A stretch of 17,153 nucleotides of DNA from Opitutia bacterium (lineage in GTDB: Bacteria; Verrucomicrobiota; Verrucomicrobiia; Opitutales; Coraliomargaritaceae), in assembly GCA_018663485.1 (NCBI GenBank), contig JABJQI010000164.1:1-17153 (forward strand). Direction: 5' to 3'. A program made the translations under genes and the position numbers. The notes under the pieces were generated by a model, which was not told the DNA's origin, did not search any database, and saw only the letters and a list, made by a program, of their open reading frames with translations. Below are positions 14,723-17,153 of this stretch, piece by piece (the first letter of the stretch is position 1; the number at the start of each line of letters is the position of its first letter).

Positions 14723-16924
14723 ATGTCAGATATTAGTAAGTGCCCAGTAATGGGGGGCTCCCGCGCCCATAATGCGACTGCAAGCTCATCCAACGAGCAA
14801 TGGTGGCCGAACCAGCTCAACCTGAGAATGCTGCGCCAGCACTCCAACTTATCAGACCCGATGGGCAACGACTTTGACTACGTCGAAGAATTCAAGACGC
14901 TCGACCTAGATGCTCTGACCAAAGACCTAGAAGGGCTGATGACAGATTCGCAAGCTTGGTGGCCGGCTGACTATGGCCACTACGGCCCGTTTTTTATTCG
15001 CATGGCATGGCACAGTGCTGGCACCTACCGGATCGCCGACGGCCGCGGCGGTGCCATTACTGGATCACAGCGCTTCGCGCCTCTCAATAGCTGGCCTGAC
15101 AACGTCAATCTCGACAAAGCGCGACGCCTACTGTGGCCGATCAAACAAAAGTATGGCCGTAAAATTTCATGGGCCGATTTAATGATACTTGCGGGCAATT
15201 GCGGACTGGAAACCATGGGGTTCAAGACCTGTGGTTTTTCTGGTGGCCGAGCCGACGTCTGGGAGCCTGGTGAAGATATCTATTGGGGACCGGAAGGTGA
15301 ATGGCTCGCGGATGAACGCTATAGCGGCGATCGAGAGCTCGAGAATCCACTCGGTGCGGTGCAAATGGGTCTGATTTATGTGAACCCTGAAGGCCCCAAT
15401 GGTGAGCCAGATCCACTCGGCTCGGCCAGAGATATTCGCGACACCTTCGGCCGCATGGCAATGAATGACGAAGAGACCGTCGCCCTGATTGCTGGCGGAC
15501 ACACCTTCGGCAAAGCGCATGGCGCGGCTGATCCCGATCAACACGTCGGCCCCGAACCAGAAGCCGCCAGCATCGAAGAACAAGGCCTCGGCTGGAAAAA
15601 TAGCTTTGGCAACGGCAATGCTGGCGACACCATCAGCAGCGGCTTAGAAGGTGCCTGGAATGCGACTCCAACAAAATGGGACAACAGCTACCTCGATACA
15701 CTCTTCGCGTACGACTGGGTACAGACTAAAAGCCCTGCCGGTGCCACACAATGGGTGCCCGCCGATGGAGCCGCCGCGAACTTGGTACCAGACGCACACG
15801 ATCCCTCGAAGCGCCATGCACCGATCATGTTCACTTCGGACATCGCACTGAAGGTGGATCCGATCTATGCCTCCATCACCAAACGCTTCCAGGAGAACCC
15901 AGACCAATTTGCCACCGCTTTCGCTAAAGCATGGTTCAAATTAACCCACCGCGACATGGGGCCGATTTCACGCTACGTGGGCCCGCTAGTGCCCGCGACT
16001 ACGGAACTCTGGCAGGACCCGATTCCTACTGCAGAGCATCCATTTATCGACGCGCAAGACATTGCAGCGCTGAAAGCCACGCTACTCGGCGCTGGTCTCT
16101 CCATTGCAGAACTGGTCAGTACCGCATGGGCATCAGCAACGACCTTCCGCAATTCTGATAAACGCGGCGGTGCCAACGGCGCTCGGATCCGTCTCGCCCC
16201 GCAAAAGGACTGGGCAGCGAACAACCCCGAGACGCTCGCAAAGTCACTGCAAATTCTTGAGCGCATTCAAGCGGACTTTAACAGCTCACAGTCGGGCGCC
16301 AAACGCGTGTCACTGGCCGATCTGATCGTGCTAGGTGGTTGCGCTGCAGTGGAAAAAGCCGCCTCAGCTGCTGGCAATGCAGTCGAAGTGCCATTCACCG
16401 CTGGCCGAATGGATGCCACTCAGGAGGACACCGACATCGAGTCGTTTGCAGTGCTTGAGCCTAAAGCAGACGGATTCCGCAATTATCAACAAAGCGATAT
16501 CCAGACGCCCGCCGAAGCACTCCTGGTCGACAAGGCACAATTGATGACGCTCACCGCACCTGAAATGACTGTGCTGGTCGGCGGTATGCGTGTCCTGAAT
16601 GCAAACACCGCGCAGTCCCCGCTCGGCGTTTTCACCAAACATCCTGAGACCTTAACAAATGACTTTTTCGTGAACCTGCTCGACATGAACATCGAGTGGA
16701 AAGTCTCGCCCCGTTGCGCACACTTTTACGAAGGCAAGGCACACGGCTGCAACGAAACCCAGTGGATGGCCTCCGCAGTGGATCTCGTCTTCGGCTCAAA
16801 CTCCGAACTGCGCGCCATCGCTGAGGTCTATGCCTCCAACGATGCCCAGCAAACCTTCGTCGAAGACTTCGTCTCGGCTTGGGTCAAAGTGATGAACTTA
16901 GATCGCTTCGATCTAAGCGCGTAA
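14723..16924 (+). CDS. katG: Bifunctional catalase-peroxidase KatG
   Basis: This haem enzyme breaks down hydrogen peroxide and also has peroxidase activity. The 733-aa length and two-domain layout are standard. The distal pocket has R93, W96 and H97 (FIRMAWHSAGTYR). The proximal haem ligand is H260 (GGHTFGKAHG). Y219 (GLIYVNPEGPNG) and M245 (RMAMNDEE) complete the Trp96-Tyr219-Met245 adduct needed for catalase activity. The C-terminal half (from about residue 430) is the duplicated peroxidase domain that lacks haem ligands. There is no signal peptide, so it acts in the cytoplasm. It is divergent from oxyR with an OxyR operator and promoter in between, and is closed by an intrinsic terminator. 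It looks fully intact. Confidence 0.98.
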   Translation: MSDISKCPVMGGSRAHNATASSSNEQWWPNQLNLRMLRQHSNLSDPMGNDFDYVEEFKTLDLDALTKDLEGLMTDSQAWWPADYGHYGPFFIRMAWHSAGTYRIADGRGGAITGSQRFAPLNSWPDNVNLDKARRLLWPIKQKYGRKISWADLMILAGNCGLETMGFKTCGFSGGRADVWEPGEDIYWGPEGEWLADERYSGDRELENPLGAVQMGLIYVNPEGPNGEPDPLGSARDIRDTFGRMAMNDEETVALIAGGHTFGKAHGAADPDQHVGPEPEAASIEEQGLGWKNSFGNGNAGDTISSGLEGAWNATPTKWDNSYLDTLFAYDWVQTKSPAGATQWVPADGAAANLVPDAHDPSKRHAPIMFTSDIALKVDPIYASITKRFQENPDQFATAFAKAWFKLTHRDMGPISRYVGPLVPATTELWQDPIPTAEHPFIDAQDIAALKATLLGAGLSIAELVSTAWASATTFRNSDKRGGANGARIRLAPQKDWAANNPETLAKSLQILERIQADFNSSQSGAKRVSLADLIVLGGCAAVEKAASAAGNAVEVPFTAGRMDATQEDTDIESFAVLEPKADGFRNYQQSDIQTPAEALLVDKAQLMTLTAPEMTVLVGGMRVLNANTAQSPLGVFTKHPETLTNDFFVNLLDMNIEWKVSPRCAHFYEGKAHGCNETQWMASAVDLVFGSNSELRAIAEVYASNDAQQTFVEDFVSAWVKVMNLDRFDLSA

Positions 16925-16944
16925 TTACACTCAATTGAATCAAC

Positions 16945-16976
16945 AAAGCCCCGTCCAATGGACGGGGCTTTTTTAT
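16945..16976 (+). terminator. Rho-independent terminator of katG
   Basis: AGCCCCGTCC (16947-16956) pairs perfectly with GGACGGGGCT (16960-16969) around an AAT loop, extended by flanking A-T pairs. A T-rich run (TTTTTTATTTT) follows. It starts about 20 bp after the katG stop. The A residues on the 5' side give a weak T-run on the other strand, so it may also serve the gene that converges from the right. Confidence 0.93.
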
Positions 16977-17019
16977 TTTCAAGGAGAAGCATTGGCTTCG
17001 TTTCCTGCTCTCTTTTGAA

Positions 17020-17153
17020 TTAAAATTTCGACCAGGCAGGCTTCTTCGGTGGCTCTAAACCTTGTGCCTCGTAAGCGGTCTTAAAATGCATCTTCGCATA
17101 GCCCGCCAATTCGCCAGCGCCTTTTACAGCAACAATCTTCTTGGCCTGCTCGA
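17020..17153 (-). CDS. C-terminal end of an unidentified gene, cut by the window edge
   Basis: A minus-strand frame is open from the right edge to a TAA at 17022-17020, giving the last 44 codons plus two bases. The visible sequence includes QAKKIVAVKGAGELAGYAKM and ends LEPPKKPAWSKF. It has a helical character and a basic, Pro-rich tail, and I do not recognise the family. It converges with katG, and the katG terminator lies about 45 bp beyond its stop. The frame is supported by the lack of stops and by sensible residue composition only. Confidence 0.6.
   Translation of the reverse strand, partial: EQAKKIVAVKGAGELAGYAKMHFKTAYEAQGLEPPKKPAWSKF

Noticed and set aside
15179..15583. Minus-strand frames within katG
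   Set aside because: They mirror conserved KatG coding sequence on the other strand and have no supporting context.
1..17153. tRNA, rRNA, CRISPR, insertion sequence or prophage elements
   Set aside because: No cloverleaf-like sequence, no spaced direct-repeat array, and no transposase, integrase or phage gene was seen on either strand.

Overview
The window carries ordinary protein-coding DNA of a free-living Gram-negative-type bacterium: GC is moderately high, genes are tightly packed on both strands, and there is no phage, IS, CRISPR, tRNA or rRNA signal. A nickel superoxide dismutase, a COG0701 metal permease next to a DtxR-family regulator, OxyR/KatG, and a near-total lack of Shine-Dalgarno sequences would fit a marine Verrucomicrobiota (Opitutae-like) genome. 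That placement is an impression from gene content and style, not a proven assignment.

Layout. Left block (1-3724): a large exported M16 zinc protease, then an unrecognised 149-aa acidic protein closed by an intrinsic terminator. Metal/superoxide block (3725-6388): an exported Ni-superoxide dismutase (sodN) faces a DtxR/MntR-like metalloregulator, which is divergent from an SO_0444-type metal-efflux permease with a CSC motif. Housekeeping block (6389-9148): a DEDDh exonuclease and methionyl-tRNA formyltransferase (fmt) form a minus-strand pair, with a plus-strand HisN-type phosphatase diverging from it. Transport block (9200-12949): a SulP anion transporter with STAS domain plus a small lipase-like hydrolase, meeting an MFS transporter tail to tail with only 2 bp between them. 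Peroxide block (12949-16976): oxyR, rnhB and the MFS gene form one minus-strand run, and katG diverges from oxyR. A partial minus-strand gene runs off the right end.

How the genes work together. Two oxidative-stress modules stand out. In the first, SodN would dismutate superoxide outside the cytoplasm, and it sits beside a metal sensor/exporter pair. In the second, OxyR (both redox cysteines present, 9 residues apart) lies divergent from a complete catalase-peroxidase. Their 124-bp intergenic region contains an OxyR operator with canonical ATAG-N7-CTAT-N7-ATAG-N7-ATAT spacing, directly abutting a good -35/-10 promoter for katG. This is the best-supported regulatory element in the window.

No gene cluster here is clearly an undescribed system. 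The most unusual items are the NiSOD whose export signal appears to be cut exactly at the Ni-binding His1 with no sodX gene nearby, the sodN-dtxR-permease arrangement, low-complexity tandem repeats inside the permease linker, and the 22-bp duplication that supplies the dtxR stop codon.
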